Source: Rhodococcus aetherivorans (GTDB lineage Bacteria > Actinomycetota > Actinomycetes > Mycobacteriales > Mycobacteriaceae). From it: a DNA stretch of 64,000 nt. The DNA lies in NCBI RefSeq assembly GCF_011058165.1, contig NZ_JAALEG010000024.1:1-64000 (forward strand), read 5' to 3'. This document shows, piece after piece, positions 63,372 through 64,000 of this stretch (within the stretch, counting starts at the first letter, position 1; each line of letters begins with the position of its first letter). Both the position numbers and the translations under genes were made by a program. The notes beneath the pieces were generated by a model. That model saw only the letters and a list, made by a program, of their open reading frames with translations. It had not been told where the DNA came from and ran no database searches.

Positions 63372-64000
63372 TCAGGACTCGACGTCGAGGTGGAACGGGA
63401 GCGTGACGTCGACGGTCGTGCCGCGGCCCTCGGGACTGTCGAGCACGAGGTCGCCGCCGAGAGCCTCGGTCCGATCCCGCAGCCCGTCCAGCCCCCCGCC
63501 GGGCGTCGGCCGCGCGCCACCGCATCCGTCGTCACGGATCGTCATGCGCAGCGCATCACCCGCCCGGTGCAGGCAGATGCGGACGGCGGTGGCCCCGGAG
63601 TGCTTTCCGGCATTGGTGACGGCCTCCGCCCCGATGAGGTACGCGGCGAGCTCGACGGGAGGCGAGGGCCGGCCGGGGAGGCCGTCGTCGATGCCGACGG
63701 GCACGGGTGCCCGCTCGGCCAGCGAGCGCAGCGCAGCCGCGAGCCCGCGCTCGGTGAGCACCGCCGGGTAGACACCCCGGGCGAGCTCCCGCAGTTCCGT
63801 CAGGGCGGTGTCGAGTTCGGCGGCACCGTCCGCGAGCAGCCGGCGCAGATCGGCCTCCTCCCCGGCGCGCTGGGCGCGGCGCAACAACAGCGACGCGGCG
63901 ACGAGCCGTTGCTGCGCACCGTCGTGCAGGTCGCGCTCGAGGCGTCGCCGCTGGATGTCGCCGGCCGCGACGATCCGTTCGCGGGAGCGCCGTACCTCGT
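63372..64000 (-). CDS. Two-component sensor histidine kinase (partial, C-terminus)
   Basis: The reading frame runs from the right edge to 63372; the start and sensor part are outside. RRRLERDLHDGAQQRL holds the HisKA_3 phosphoacceptor His, AYLIGAEAVTNAGKHSGATA the N box and IRDDGCGGARPTPGGGLDGL the G boxes of a NarL-type kinase. It probably phosphorylates a LuxR-type response regulator beyond the window. Signal unknown. Confidence 0.92.
   Translation of the reverse strand, partial: EVRRSRERIVAAGDIQRRRLERDLHDGAQQRLVAASLLLRRAQRAGEEADLRRLLADGAAELDTALTELRELARGVYPAVLTERGLAAALRSLAERAPVPVGIDDGLPGRPSPPVELAAYLIGAEAVTNAGKHSGATAVRICLHRAGDALRMTIRDDGCGGARPTPGGGLDGLRDRTEALGGDLVLDSPEGRGTTVDVTLPFHLDVES

Overview
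The window is one uninterrupted stretch of high-GC actinobacterial chromosome, almost certainly from a Rhodococcus. The best taxonomic marker is a 345-aa zinc alcohol dehydrogenase (6733-7770) that, from memory, is nearly the same as the R. ruber ADH-A enzyme. An MspA-type porin, EspC/WXG-type secretion proteins and an overall gene order matching Mycobacterium tuberculosis Rv3340 down to Rv3290c (metY, icd, trpS, sdhCDAB, cdd-deoA-add, upp, pmmB-deoD, amiB/amiA, lpdA, glpD, nei-lhr, pcd-lrpA-lat) fit the same placement. No tRNA, rRNA, CRISPR array, insertion sequence or prophage was seen.

Layout. 1-5.6 kb: start of metY under a SAM-IV riboswitch with a tiny upstream ORF, then icd, xthA, trpS and a BrkB/YihY membrane protein. 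4.9-7.8 kb: a TetR regulator and a divergent NADP-dependent reductase around a perfect palindromic operator, then the alcohol dehydrogenase, closed by a strong bidirectional hairpin. 7.8-11.3 kb: succinate dehydrogenase sdhCDAB. 11.5-14.3 kb: pyrimidine and purine salvage (cdd, deoA, add). 14.4-21.2 kb: accessory region with a P-loop ATPase, a FAD oxidoreductase, an acidic conserved protein, and a four-gene cassette resembling a type VII secretion substrate module. 21.4-27.0 kb: a guanidinium exporter under a guanidine-III riboswitch, and a glycine-betaine-type ABC operon ending in an MFS gene that carries a frameshift. 27.2-34.4 kb: upp, an MspA porin, pmmB-deoD, an enoyl-CoA hydratase and two M20 amidohydrolases. 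34.4-38.1 kb: a ferric-iron ABC operon with an upstream IdeR/DtxR-like box. 38.1-46.2 kb: a gamma-glutamylcyclotransferase-like protein, the LpdA flavoprotein, a VOC/MerR pair, an aminotransferase, and glpK/glpD. 46.2-53.9 kb: a membrane protein, an in-frame TetR/Rho_N fusion, nei and lhr. 53.9-58.8 kb: a GlcD-type FAD oxidase, a fatty-acyl-CoA ligase and three small conserved genes. 58.8-63.3 kb: the lysine-to-2-aminoadipate route (lat, lrpA, pcd) plus an Rv3294c-like protein. 63.4 kb to the end: a truncated histidine kinase.

Most of the window is ordinary core metabolism. The points most worth a second look are: the riboswitch/uORF arrangement at metY; the orphan WXG/C40-peptidase cassette; short 16-bp-period tandem repeats placed directly after stop codons at three loci; the TetR/Rho_N fusion with an internal ribosome binding site; the MFS frameshift; and the restored cysteine pair in LpdA. 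All functional calls are by reading motifs; no database search was run.
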